The notes under the pieces were generated by a model, which saw only the letters and a program-made list of their open reading frames with translations, had not been told where the DNA came from and made no database searches. Of a stretch of DNA of 64,000 bases, positions 29,801-38,486 are shown piece by piece (position 1 is the stretch's first letter; each line of letters opens with the position of its first letter). The stretch is from an uncultured Prevotellaceae bacterium (GTDB lineage Bacteria; Bacteroidota; Bacteroidia; Bacteroidales; Bacteroidaceae): assembly GCA_902780635.1 (NCBI GenBank), contig CACZGH010000014.1, positions 26,571 to 90,570 on the forward strand, read 5' to 3'. Both the position numbers and the translations under genes were made by a program.

Positions 29801-31371
29801 CCTGTCAGGGACTCAATGACACCTTTTCCGAATTTTGCGATGCGTCCAGTCGAGTTACGTGTTCCTGAGCCATTGAAAGTCTCTTCGAGCAGGTCGCCAT
29901 CCCAGTAAATGCGGAAATTGAGATCGAATCCACCAGTGACGCCCTCGATATGGTCGGCGGTGACACAGCTGATGGGGTTGTCATGAGCCGATGCGCCCAT
30001 GGCTCCGGGATAGTCGTTAGAGAAATTGCCACACATGGCGCGCCCGTCGTCAGAGCCTCCGCTCATGCGGTAATAAATCTTGCTGGTAGTAGCGTCACGG
30101 TAGTTGTTAGAGGGTTCATCCTCGTTGCAGGCATACATCTCCTGACCGTGCACATAAGGATTGAAGTCGCTGCAGTGCTGTGCGTCGCCATGGCCGAGGC
30201 CTGTGGTGGAGAGACCGTGGCCGTTGTCATCGATGACCATCGACCCAAAGACAATCTCATCGCGACCGTCCCAGTCTACGTCTGCCACTTGATAGTTGTG
30301 ATAACCCTGACCATACCAGGAACTGCCTGGAGTGTTGCAGTTCCAACGCCAGCGCACGCTGAGTTGGTGGGTAGCAGGATCTACATCATATGCGATCATC
30401 TTATGCCTTGTATAGATGCCTCTAGCGAGGAAGATGCTTGGTCTGCGGCCATCAAGATAAGGAGCACCGAAGAAATGTTTAGTAGAGCGATGGCCGTAGC
30501 CGTCGCCCCAGGCGGCGTTCAGATTGGTCTCACCATCCTCCAGTCGTTTGAGAGGATATTCCAGTACCTGATAGGGCTGTCCTGTCTCACCGTTCATATA
30601 GACGAGAAACTCTTGACCCTCATGTACAAACCACTGTCCGCTGCTGGTGGCAGCGAGATAATTTTTCGTGGGGTCGCCGATGGTGTAGGTGGTGCCGTCG
30701 GCTTGATGAATCACCGTGCCGTCAGAGGCTCTCATCACGGCTTCTGCCTTGCCGTCACCGTCCCAGTCGTACGCCACGATATTCTGCTCATTATTCTGGA
30801 AGTCGGCCATATTGGGACCGAGGTCTATCCACCAGAGTTTATTCCCATTCAGTTTGTAGACCTCTATGATGCAGTACTCCCCTTCATAGCCAGCCTTGGC
30901 GTAGGAGATGCCTGCCCAACTGGAGTTGTCGAACTTCAGCAATATCTCCACTTCTCCATCACCATCCACGTCGGCACAGCAGGCGTCGTTGGGCACATAG
31001 GTGCTTTTCAGGTCACCATGATTGGGTTGGAGTTCCAGATAGTTGTTGGCCCAAACGGTAGCCGGCTGACATGCTGCCTGTTCCTCGCCTCTGACTACAG
31101 CGCGTACAGTGTAAGTGCTCTCAGTGCTTCCAGCGACATCCACATAGTTGGACACTTTCAGTGGCTCTGTGTTGAGTTTCACTCCATCTCTGTAGAGGTT
31201 GTAAGTGACATCATAATACTCTTCCGCATTGATGCGCCATGAGCAGTATACTCCATCGGTGGTCTTGACAGCCATGAGACCGCGGTCGAGCCTGTCGGTC
31301 ATGCGCTGGGCATGTATACCAAGAGACACAAAGAGTAAAACGACCCATGAGAATAATAATTTTTTAGGCAT
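26818..31371 (-). CDS. PL11 rhamnogalacturonan lyase fused to beta-strand-repeat passenger and sorting domain
   Basis: A 1,517-residue secreted protein. After the signal peptide (ends GIHAQ, residue 22) comes a PL11-type rhamnogalacturonan I lyase (about 22-610): it opens with an FnIII-like stretch, then an eight-bladed propeller with calcium-loop motifs such as DVDGDGEVEILLKF, DWDGDGKAEAVMR and DVDWDGRDEIVFG. From about 690 to 1430 are beta-solenoid units of the autotransporter-associated type (LVKQGDGTLVLP, LTKTGKGSLTLG). The last 60 residues (about 1457-1517) resemble a type IX secretion sorting domain (YGRGTYLLRMSSG...IKISVK). It would cleave the pectin backbone at the cell surface. Ordinary PL11 enzymes are about 600 residues, so the passenger is the unusual part. 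Confidence 0.88.
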   Translation of the reverse strand: MPKKLLFSWVVLLFVSLGIHAQRMTDRLDRGLMAVKTTDGVYCSWRINAEEYYDVTYNLYRDGVKLNTEPLKVSNYVDVAGSTESTYTVRAVVRGEEQAACQPATVWANNYLELQPNHGDLKSTYVPNDACCADVDGDGEVEILLKFDNSSWAGISYAKAGYEGEYCIIEVYKLNGNKLWWIDLGPNMADFQNNEQNIVAYDWDGDGKAEAVMRASDGTVIHQADGTTYTIGDPTKNYLAATSSGQWFVHEGQEFLVYMNGETGQPYQVLEYPLKRLEDGETNLNAAWGDGYGHRSTKHFFGAPYLDGRRPSIFLARGIYTRHKMIAYDVDPATHQLSVRWRWNCNTPGSSWYGQGYHNYQVADVDWDGRDEIVFGSMVIDDNGHGLSTTGLGHGDAQHCSDFNPYVHGQEMYACNEDEPSNNYRDATTSKIYYRMSGGSDDGRAMCGNFSNDYPGAMGASAHDNPISCVTADHIEGVTGGFDLNFRIYWDGDLLEETFNGSGTRNSTGRIAKFGKGVIESLTGSITNNDTKATPCFQGDIFGDWREEVIMRTSANHIRIYTTKIPTAWRNYSLWHDMQYRQAMVWQMCGYNQPPHTSYFLGELEGITMAPPALSMTDRTEIANGGNIGTATDNQQVLLAETGDMTVSISEGASPYILFDNAPSWVQGHDNNDNITTEYFTHTLTGGAFSGAMRLVKQGDGTLVLPKASQKYTGPTDVWAGTLQFDGIMEGSRVWLNRFGVLSSDGGRFNKGIEMDYASVLQPGGKHHVGNVETDSLLLHFGAHIQLDVDGATQMADFVKARVLVIEKKDWKYGPAYSTPVFQIITHFAEGATALPEGKYLLGEFSEIKGDVANIVVEGVGAQKASLTEEEGKIYLVIEGLREPTSITWTGAEGSDWDLADTENFKSTSSGEGNIFVTGDHVIFNDDAVNTTVNIVRPVSPASISFENENKDFTVTGDSIIGDVTITKMGAANVNIENVNSFKGTVNINGGKITVNSLANESGITLGAFGGVSNSIVLSNGGVLTSNGSLSTSQPMVLGSGGGGIYVPQGQSFTTTSTINSNAKSNLTKTGKGSLTLGRRSAFNALYLMEGTLYGSENNDVHQYPDSVVLYGGSLRDPDNMYSYSSNKTHVIVPEGSTADWYLDSRCNYTGSLKGSGTLSVYATSIRNVIAGNWSGFEGNLTIGASKTGSYTPVFYFNNSSGLSKATVTIRTTFSSGATGDNVINKSNNVSFGDLKGAGILTGSGRYTVGHLNKDITWNGKLDGCLITKVGSGLWTVNLPTSYGKGNAEVKGGILNLYNPAAKDLFFGNNQIMVTDSGTIAGCAYVSTVYVQNGATVAPGDASSTYPVGCLKVKSALYAYAGSHVNLFIYKANNTATARSYFDVEGTLSIDGDINVSMRGYTPKEGDEIILWTANTFAGAPTEINLPDISSYGLAWDTSDLLKPTGILRVVNPDAIHHIDAGEWTHVQVYTTEGMEVGTLDCERADVEKRLNTYGRGTYLLRMSSGRKNETIKISVK

Positions 31372-31407
31372 AAGAGTTGTTTGTTTTTAGTTAGATTTTG
31401 AACTCCA

Positions 31408-31415
31408 CAAAATTA
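31408..31415 (-). promoter_or_regulatory. -7 box of the PL11 gene
   Basis: TAATTTTG on the minus strand, 36 bases before the start codon at 31371. A TTTG occurs 24 bases further upstream, slightly beyond the usual spacing. Together with the terminator at 31500-31529 it suggests separate transcription of the PL11 gene. Confidence 0.5.
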
Positions 31416-31499
31416 CGTCATTTTACACTTATCCATCTGCAAATATTGATTTTTTTTCTTAAAAAAGAGTATTCTCTTCATCGGAAACGGACAACACCG

Positions 31500-31529
31500 A
31501 AAAAGGGTGAGCCTTTTGGACTCACCCTT
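31500..31529 (-). terminator. Rho-independent terminator after the 727-residue secreted protein gene
   Basis: On the minus strand the stem AAGGGTGAG / CTCACCCTT is followed by TTTTT. It begins 21 bases after the stop codon and separates this gene from the PL11 gene. Confidence 0.88.
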
Positions 31530-31550
31530 CAATTATGGTCAATGACGTGA

Positions 31551-33734
31551 TTAGCGTACAATGAATTTCTTACCCTGCTTGATATAGATGCCCTGACGGA
31601 GAGAGTTGGGGTTCACCTGAATACCATTGAGGTTGTAGATAGGAGCATTGTGGTCGGAGACGATAGCGCCAGTGTTCACCTCTTCGATACCATCGCCAGT
31701 AGCCTTGAATATTTCAATACGAGTGATGGCAGTGTCGATACGATAGAGTGTAAATGTTTCTGTACCGCGGTATACTGAGAATGGGCCATCTCTGTGAACA
31801 GCTGTACCAAGGTTCATGGCTTTATACTGAGCACGTGCATCAGCAGGAGAAGTTCCTTGTGGGAAGATAGGATGTACAGAAGATGATCCATAGTCATTGA
31901 TGAAGGATACGATATAATAGTCATTGTCGGTAAGTCCATCAACACCTATGACACCTGTTGGATAGTTGATGGAAGAACCATCACCCTTGCAACCGATATT
32001 AATCAGACCAATGCCGTAGTTCATCTTCAGACCAGACACGTCGCTACCATCGGTCACTGCGGGATCAGCCTCACCAGTGTACCATGTGTACATAGGAGCA
32101 AACAAGCCATAGGCAGCCTCCTGAGTCATGGCAGCAGCAGGGAGTGTGAAGCGGCGGATGGCCTCAGCACCTTCCGTGGTCTCAGGACCCCAGACAACAT
32201 GGGTGTCGTACTTCGGATTATTATCGGCATCGAACTCACCATTCTCAATGCCGAACCACAGACGCTGACGGGCGGTCCAGTTGTTCTCACCACTCATGTT
32301 GGAAGCCTGCAGAGGATCAATCTCTGTGAAGCCTTTGCTGGCCAGAGTAGCCTCGTCCATGTGCTGGAAGTCAATGGTATTGTCAATGGCAAACTCAGTG
32401 TTGTTCTCAAATGTAACGGTTGTCTCACCGAAACCGTATGCATGGGTGGTCACTGTGAGCGTACCCTTCTCCTTAGCCTCGTAGATAGCACCGCTGGCCA
32501 CCTCGCCGGCAGACTTGTCACCATTGCTATATTCCCATGTGAGGGTGATGGAAGGTTGTGTAGGAACAGTGGTGTTGTCGACAGTCATCAACAGTGTCTT
32601 CACATAACCTGAATTCACCTGTGTGATGTCAATAGTGGCAGCAGGAAGAGGAATAACCTCAGCCACGACATCGATAATCACATGCTCTGAAAGAGCGGAG
32701 CCAGACTCTGTCCATACATCGAGTGTGCCAGAAGTCTCGGTCTCGTAATCGTAAGGACTTTCTACTGAAGTATCCTCAGAGCCGTCAGTCTTCTTGATGT
32801 GCAGGATCTCACCATCCTCAAAGAAAATCTTGTAGATACGCTTGTTCAAGTCGATACCTGTCAGGGCAACAGTAGGAGCGTTGGCATAGTCGCCTTCGGT
32901 TTCTGTCTGAACTTTCACATCATCGATATAGGCAGCAGAATTGTAACGGCCAAGGAGCACGTTCAGACCACTTGCGTATACACTTGCATACTCAGGAATG
33001 GTGTATACACCTGTTGCGAGCACATCATTCTCTTTGAGAGAGAAAATCTCATACTCAGCAGTGCGGGCCTCAGTGTCGACATTGATGGTGATGGTATACC
33101 AACCATCTTCTTCAAGTGTGATCACCTTGTTCTTATCATTATTGATATAGAAATCGAAGATGTAGTTGCTGTTGTCGGCTTTGTCAGTCCAATACGGTGT
33201 CGTAGAATTGCCATCAGCATCTGCCGACCAAGCACCTTTCAACTGAGTAAGGGCGAAGAGGCGCAGGGAGTCATTGGCTGCATACTGTCCGTTGTTGATG
33301 TTCTTAGTGATTTTCCAACCTTCAACATCAGAAGTGGCTACGCTCGGTGTGAGGACGGCAATCTCACTGGAGTACTGCACATTGGCGGCATTACCGGTGC
33401 TGGAAGGATTCTTCTTGAGGCCCCATGTGAAGGTGACTGTGTATTTTTTCACATCCTGACCATCATAAATGGTGGCACCACTTTCCAAGCCGTAGTTGAA
33501 GTTCATCACCGCATTACGATTGTTGTTGTTTCCGAGTTCGAACTGGAACATTTTTCCGTCTGCGTCAGACTGGATGGACATATTACCAGCAAGGTTAGGA
33601 GAGGTCCATCCTGCATCAGCAGGATAGTTGACGATTTCGAAGTCCTGCTTGAGCAGGTTCTTCACACCAGCACTCGCCACCATGGAGAAAGCGAACACTG
33701 CTGTTAAAACGAGATAAAATTTTCTCATAATCAT
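31551..33734 (-). CDS. Large secreted or cell-surface protein of unknown function (pectin-type locus)
   Basis: A 727-residue protein with signal peptide (MRKFYLVLTAVFAF...ASAG; the ATG two codons downstream of the first may be used). It is rich in Asn, Asp and Thr with a beta-sandwich look. One domain of about 250 residues begins VKNLLKQDFEIVNYPADAGWTS, like surface proteins with laminin-G/concanavalin-like folds. The last 30 residues (IYNLNGIQVNP...GIYIKQGKKFIVR) resemble a short Prevotella C-terminal surface-targeting domain, possibly for type IX secretion. No catalytic motif was recognised. It lies between a SusD gene and the PL11 gene and has its own promoter box and terminator. A glycan-binding surface protein is the likeliest role, by context only. 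Confidence 0.7.
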   Translation of the reverse strand: MIMRKFYLVLTAVFAFSMVASAGVKNLLKQDFEIVNYPADAGWTSPNLAGNMSIQSDADGKMFQFELGNNNNRNAVMNFNYGLESGATIYDGQDVKKYTVTFTWGLKKNPSSTGNAANVQYSSEIAVLTPSVATSDVEGWKITKNINNGQYAANDSLRLFALTQLKGAWSADADGNSTTPYWTDKADNSNYIFDFYINNDKNKVITLEEDGWYTITINVDTEARTAEYEIFSLKENDVLATGVYTIPEYASVYASGLNVLLGRYNSAAYIDDVKVQTETEGDYANAPTVALTGIDLNKRIYKIFFEDGEILHIKKTDGSEDTSVESPYDYETETSGTLDVWTESGSALSEHVIIDVVAEVIPLPAATIDITQVNSGYVKTLLMTVDNTTVPTQPSITLTWEYSNGDKSAGEVASGAIYEAKEKGTLTVTTHAYGFGETTVTFENNTEFAIDNTIDFQHMDEATLASKGFTEIDPLQASNMSGENNWTARQRLWFGIENGEFDADNNPKYDTHVVWGPETTEGAEAIRRFTLPAAAMTQEAAYGLFAPMYTWYTGEADPAVTDGSDVSGLKMNYGIGLINIGCKGDGSSINYPTGVIGVDGLTDNDYYIVSFINDYGSSSVHPIFPQGTSPADARAQYKAMNLGTAVHRDGPFSVYRGTETFTLYRIDTAITRIEIFKATGDGIEEVNTGAIVSDHNAPIYNLNGIQVNPNSLRQGIYIKQGKKFIVR

Positions 33735-33795
33735 ACAGTTTTAAAAATTAATAAAAAGGATAATAGTCAGATATCTACATTTCGTAGCAAAGTTA

Positions 33796-33803
33796 CAAAA
33801 TTA
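33796..33803 (-). promoter_or_regulatory. -7 box of the 727-residue secreted protein gene
   Basis: TAATTTTG on the minus strand, 62 bases before the start. The upstream element reads TTTA 18 bases away, one mismatch from TTTG. Confidence 0.5.
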
Positions 33804-33857
33804 TTTGCAATATGCTCGGATTAAAATCTTTTTAACACAATTTTTGTATCACTCATT

Positions 33858-33889
33858 GCTGTAGAGCACTGATAAAAGCGCCCTACAGC
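33858..33889 (-). terminator. Possible terminator hairpin after the second pectin-locus SusD gene
   Basis: GCTGTAG and CTACAGC arms enclose an 18-base interior with further pairing. There is no immediate T run, so this could be a weak terminator or an mRNA-end structure. Confidence 0.35.
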
Positions 33890-33899
33890 ATGAAGCGTA

Positions 33900-35567
33900 T
33901 TACCATCCTGGATTCTGTACGAGGACATTACCAGACTTGAGGATCTCACTCTGAGGAATGGGGAAGAGATTCATCTTAGAGTCATCCCACTGACGGTTTT
34001 GTACCACCGTCTTCTCCTCTTTAAAGGTACCGTCGGCATTTTTCGTGATCTTCAAGCCATAAATGGTCTTGAAATACTTGTTGCCTTCCATCCAACGGCG
34101 TACGTCGAAGAAACGATGACCCTCGAAAGCCAACTCCACGAAACGCTCTTTCTCATACTTTTCCTTGAACTGCTCGGCGCTAAGGCCAGTCTCGATACCA
34201 GCCAGACCAGCGCGTCTGCGTACGAGGTCGATGGCATACTTCGGTGTCATGGTGAATCCTGCACTTGCTTCATAACCACTGCCAGAGAGGTTGAGCATGG
34301 CCTCAGCATAGTTGAGGTAGAACTCAGCGAGTCTGAAGGTGACCCAGACATGCTTGCAGGTGTTGGCGCCATTACCAGCAATCTGCACCGATTCAGTGAC
34401 ATATTTCTTCAGATAGTAGCCCGTAGGAGTAGCGTAGGCCAGAGGTTGTCCGTTCATACCGCCTTGGAAAGTCTCCAGAGGCACGGTGTTGGCATTGGGC
34501 CATGAGTCACCATTGCATGCGACAGTCTGCTCGAAACGCTTGTCTCCATCCTCATAAGCTTCCACCAAGTTCTGTGAGGGACAGTTGCCACCGCCGCCAC
34601 CAGCACCGGCACCCGTCATGCCAACGGGGAAGTTGTAGGTCTCGAAATTGCGGTTCTCAGTCGGCATGCGTCGTCCGAAGATGATCTCACCCACAGCTGC
34701 GGCATCACTCCAGTTGGTGTTACCGATAAACAGACCTTTATAGTCGTTGGAGAGTTTCATGCCCCTTGCAGTACATGAGTCGATGACAGCCTTGTTGAGT
34801 TCGGCAGCTTTCTGCCACAATCCTTTATCATTGTTGGCATTGAAAAGAGGACTGGCATGATAGAGAGCGGCACGGGCACGCAGTGCCAAGACAGCCAGGT
34901 TGTTGGCACGGCCGTTGTTGGCGGGTGTCATAGCCAGATCGCCCAGGTCACCATAGTCCTTGGTGATGGAGTCTTTGATGGCTGCACACTCAGAATCGAT
35001 GAAAGCGAAGATCTCATCGGCAGACACACGGGGTTGAACGCTTGCCTCATCAGCAGTCATGTTGGAGGTGATCAAGGGCACACCACCATACTGGCGAACC
35101 AGTAGGAAGTAATAATAGGCCCTGAGGAAACGTGCCTCAAACTGATAGTTGTTATACTGGTACATCTCTGCCTTGAAATTCTTGTCCAGGGCATAGTCCT
35201 CAAACTTCAGTCCGGTGAATTCATCCAAGAAGAGGTTGCAATAGGCGATGCCATGATAGCAAGTCGTCCAAATGGAACTGTTGGCATTGGTAGGACTCCA
35301 TGCTCCATTGAAGAAACTCTCTATGGCATTTCCATCATGCGAGTAAACAGACTCGTCGGTAGCCGACGAGAGCATAGCCCCGCTATAGTTGCCGAAATCA
35401 GAGTCCAGATCTGCATAGATGGTGGAAAGGAAGCCGCCAGCACGCTCAAACTTTTTTTGCATATAAGCCGTATCGTAGATGCTGAACTCCTTATAATCCA
35501 TCTGATCGCTACAGGAGGAAAAAGCCACTGCAGCAAGGGCACCTAAAAATATTTTATTCAGTTTCAT
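33900..35567 (-). CDS. SusD/RagB-type lipoprotein (pectin-type locus, second pair)
   Basis: A 555-residue outer-membrane glycan-binding lipoprotein. The lipobox is FSSC (Cys about residue 19). The helical N-terminal half contains FEARFLRAYYYFLLVRQYGGVPLI, a SusD hallmark shown here only as the family pattern. The C-terminal signature FVELAFEGHRFFDVRRWMEG and the ending LKSGNVLVQNPGW are typical. A glycine-rich loop (GAGAGGGGG, near residue 320) is unusual and may line the ligand surface. It lies 21 bases after its SusC partner. Rhamnogalacturonan fragments are the inferred ligand from the PL11 neighbour. Confidence 0.94.
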   Translation of the reverse strand: MKLNKIFLGALAAVAFSSCSDQMDYKEFSIYDTAYMQKKFERAGGFLSTIYADLDSDFGNYSGAMLSSATDESVYSHDGNAIESFFNGAWSPTNANSSIWTTCYHGIAYCNLFLDEFTGLKFEDYALDKNFKAEMYQYNNYQFEARFLRAYYYFLLVRQYGGVPLITSNMTADEASVQPRVSADEIFAFIDSECAAIKDSITKDYGDLGDLAMTPANNGRANNLAVLALRARAALYHASPLFNANNDKGLWQKAAELNKAVIDSCTARGMKLSNDYKGLFIGNTNWSDAAAVGEIIFGRRMPTENRNFETYNFPVGMTGAGAGGGGGNCPSQNLVEAYEDGDKRFEQTVACNGDSWPNANTVPLETFQGGMNGQPLAYATPTGYYLKKYVTESVQIAGNGANTCKHVWVTFRLAEFYLNYAEAMLNLSGSGYEASAGFTMTPKYAIDLVRRRAGLAGIETGLSAEQFKEKYEKERFVELAFEGHRFFDVRRWMEGNKYFKTIYGLKITKNADGTFKEEKTVVQNRQWDDSKMNLFPIPQSEILKSGNVLVQNPGW

Positions 35568-35588
35568 ATTATTCTGTCTGTTTAAAGG

Positions 35589-38444
35589 TTAGAATGACAA
35601 GGCTACACCAGCCACGATGCTCTTGTTGAGCGGAGCGGATACGCCATAGCTTTCAGCATCAGCCTCGTCGAGATTGTCAGCACAGAACAGGTCGGTGCCG
35701 CGCACGTAAACTTTGGCATTTTTGATGATGCGTGTTTGCTCCAGAAGTGTCTTAGGCAGATTGTAGTACAGTTCCACATTGCGCAGTTTGAAGAAGGAGC
35801 GGTCTTTCTGCCAGAACGTGCTGGTCTGGTAGTTGTTCGCATTGCTCGTCGTGCTCAGACGTGGGAATTTGGCATCTGGGTTGCTGGCTGTCCAGCGCCC
35901 GTCGTAAGCCTGCTGTGAGAGGTTGGTGGTGTTGAGCAAAGGCCAGTACATACCCTTTGCATTCAGGTTGGCGGAATAGTTGCCGACGCCCTGGAAGAGA
36001 AGGTCGACACCAAAGCCTTTGTATTCCACACCTGCATGCGCATTATAGAATATTTCAGGTGCATATCCGCTATAACCAATCTTCTTTGTGTCGTTAGCAT
36101 CGATCACACCGTCTTTGTTGACATCCTGATATTTGATGTCGCCAGGATAGACAGTAGAGAAGTTCTGCTTGGGGCTGGCGTCAATGTCTGCTTGGTCTTT
36201 GAAGAGGCCGATGGCCACAAGACCGTAAGTGGAGTTAAGCGGATTGCCAGTCTGCACGAGGTTGTTGAATGCGCGTGGCTCCTCTGCCATCTCTTTGATC
36301 TCGTTCTTGTTGTAGTTGAACATACCTCCAACGTTGAAGGTCAGTTCACCCATTTTCTTTGTGTAGTCGAGAGAGAGTTCGAAACCCTTGCTATCCACCT
36401 CTCCTGCATTGATATAAGGAGCGTCAAATCCGATGAGTGCTGTATAGGCTCCGGAACCAGCCACCCAGATATCCTTGCGCTGCTGCATGTAGACGTCGAG
36501 TTCTACGTTCAGTCCACCGAAAAGACTGGCATCCAATCCGAAATTATACTTATAAGCTTTCTCGTGACCTGGATTCAGGGTGGGAAGCAGTCCAAGGGTC
36601 GTGTTGGCATAGACCACGTCGTAACCAGAACCGAATGGATAACTGCCTGTAGCGGATGAACCTTGAGAATAGGAAGCCGCATAGTAGTTCCATACATTGT
36701 CGCCAGGCAGATAGTCGGCATTAATGATACCGAAGCTGGCACGCATTTTCATGAAGTTAATGGCTAGACAGTCTTTCAGGAAATCCTCATTCGACATCAC
36801 CCATGCAGCAGAGACAGTGGGCGACAAATTCCACTTGGTGCCGGGAGCCAGTCTGTTGGAGCCGGAATAGACGAGTGCGAGTTCACCGATATAGCGGTTG
36901 TCGAAGCCATAGTGTCCTAGCCAAGAATAGTTCTGTCTGTAGATGGTATAGCCAGTGCTTCCTGTGGTGTTCTGATACTCGTAATCCCATTTCAGCTGGC
37001 TGTAAACATAGTGTTTGTCAGCGAAAGTGCGGTCGAAGTTAAAGCCTGCAGAAAAAATCAGCCTACGTGCCCAGTCCACCGTACCGGAGTTCTTACTCAT
37101 CGTGCCGGGAGTACCTGATGACCAATAGTCGCCCTTGACAGGTGCGCCATTCTGCCAACCTGTGACGGGATAGTTACCGTAGACATAGGTCATACTATGA
37201 TCCTCATAAAGTGTGGAATAGGTGTCATATCCCAGTCTTGCTGTGAGGCTCAAGCCTTCTATCCAGTATTTCAGATCCTGGTTGAGCGTCATGTCTGCGT
37301 AGAGCGCACGCTCATGCAGTTTGTAATAGGCTGCGCCTGACGACTGTGCGACGGGGTTGTTGACGCCACTGTATGTGGAACTTCCACCCCATTCCTCATT
37401 CTCATTTTTGATGGGGAATGCGATTGCTGGGGTACTATAGACCATATCCCAGAGATTGGCCACAGCAGTAGAAGAAGAGCTGCCTGTAGAAGAAGGTCCA
37501 CCGGGGCGTGACATCTCGCTGAGCATACCGAGCATGTTGACTTTCAGCATGGTGGTCGGTGTGAGGTCGATGTCAAGGTTGGTACGCAAATTGCCCCTTA
37601 CATACTTGTCCTGAGTGGAATAACCATCCGTCTCGGCGAAGTTTTTGATGAATCCCTTGTCAGAAATGAGGTTGACCATGGTGAAATAGCGGAACCGCTC
37701 ACCGCCACCGCTGAATTCCACACCTATTTTGTTGGTCACTCCATTCTTGCGGAAAGTCTCGTCTACCCAGTTGACGTTTGGATACTGGAAAGGATGACTG
37801 CCGCTTTGGAAGGCAGCGATTTCTTCCTGTGTAAAGCGTGGTGCCGAACCTTCGTTGGCAAGCGCTTCATTGAGCGCACTTGCGAAGGTGGCTCCATCCA
37901 CAAACTTAGGACGATTGGACTGGAAGTTGAACAGATGGTCGTATGACACACGGATGTTCTGGCTCTTGTACTCACCGCGCTTGGTGGTGATAAGTATAGC
38001 ACCATTGGCACCCTTGTAGCCATAAAGGGCGACAGCTGCCGCATCTTTGAGGATGGAGACGTGGTCTACCTCTTCAGGGCTGACGAAGGTGATGTCACGC
38101 TCCACACCATCGACCAGTATCAACGGTGTGCTGGTACTCAGACTCTGGAGCCCTCTCACATAGAAAGTAGGGTTCTGCTCGAAGTAGGTACCCGACCCTT
38201 GAAGGGATACCAATCCGTTGCCTTGTCCCAATATAGAGTTGCCAATGTTCTTTGCAGAACGTTTGTTCACATCTCTGTTGGTAATGACAGAAACAGCAGC
38301 TGTGGACTGTGCACGTGTGAAGTCCTTGTTGGCGCCAATCTCAATGGTCTGATCCACGAAATCAATGCCAGTGCTGTCCTGCTGTGCCGCTACAGGCATG
38401 AAAAAGCCTGCAAACAGTGATAGCACGAATATATTTCTTTTCAT
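35589..38444 (-). CDS. SusC-type TonB-linked transporter lacking the N-terminal regulatory-like domain
   Basis: A 951-residue outer-membrane barrel. The start at 38444 begins a clear signal peptide (MKRNIFVLSLFAGFFMPVAAQ); the upstream start at 38483 would sit only four bases after the preceding stop. Unlike the other SusC proteins here it has no GxVxDxxGepliGA domain: after about 20 residues it goes straight to a plug (TAAVSVITNRDV, NPTFYVRGLQSL, ILKDAAAVALYGYKGANGAI). The ending NKSIVAGVALSF has the C-terminal Phe expected of barrel proteins. It is paired with the SusD at 33900-35567 and follows another SusC/SusD pair. Confidence 0.93.
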   Translation of the reverse strand: MKRNIFVLSLFAGFFMPVAAQQDSTGIDFVDQTIEIGANKDFTRAQSTAAVSVITNRDVNKRSAKNIGNSILGQGNGLVSLQGSGTYFEQNPTFYVRGLQSLSTSTPLILVDGVERDITFVSPEEVDHVSILKDAAAVALYGYKGANGAILITTKRGEYKSQNIRVSYDHLFNFQSNRPKFVDGATFASALNEALANEGSAPRFTQEEIAAFQSGSHPFQYPNVNWVDETFRKNGVTNKIGVEFSGGGERFRYFTMVNLISDKGFIKNFAETDGYSTQDKYVRGNLRTNLDIDLTPTTMLKVNMLGMLSEMSRPGGPSSTGSSSSTAVANLWDMVYSTPAIAFPIKNENEEWGGSSTYSGVNNPVAQSSGAAYYKLHERALYADMTLNQDLKYWIEGLSLTARLGYDTYSTLYEDHSMTYVYGNYPVTGWQNGAPVKGDYWSSGTPGTMSKNSGTVDWARRLIFSAGFNFDRTFADKHYVYSQLKWDYEYQNTTGSTGYTIYRQNYSWLGHYGFDNRYIGELALVYSGSNRLAPGTKWNLSPTVSAAWVMSNEDFLKDCLAINFMKMRASFGIINADYLPGDNVWNYYAASYSQGSSATGSYPFGSGYDVVYANTTLGLLPTLNPGHEKAYKYNFGLDASLFGGLNVELDVYMQQRKDIWVAGSGAYTALIGFDAPYINAGEVDSKGFELSLDYTKKMGELTFNVGGMFNYNKNEIKEMAEEPRAFNNLVQTGNPLNSTYGLVAIGLFKDQADIDASPKQNFSTVYPGDIKYQDVNKDGVIDANDTKKIGYSGYAPEIFYNAHAGVEYKGFGVDLLFQGVGNYSANLNAKGMYWPLLNTTNLSQQAYDGRWTASNPDAKFPRLSTTSNANNYQTSTFWQKDRSFFKLRNVELYYNLPKTLLEQTRIIKNAKVYVRGTDLFCADNLDEADAESYGVSAPLNKSIVAGVALSF

Positions 38445-38486
38445 AATAATTGCAATTTTACTATTCTTCATTACTTTGGTCAAGTA

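Noticed and set aside
29950-31242. 430-codon open frame antisense to the PL11 gene
   Set aside because: Opposite a propeller domain with intact catalytic-family motifs; Val/Ala/Gly-rich translation typical of antisense frames.
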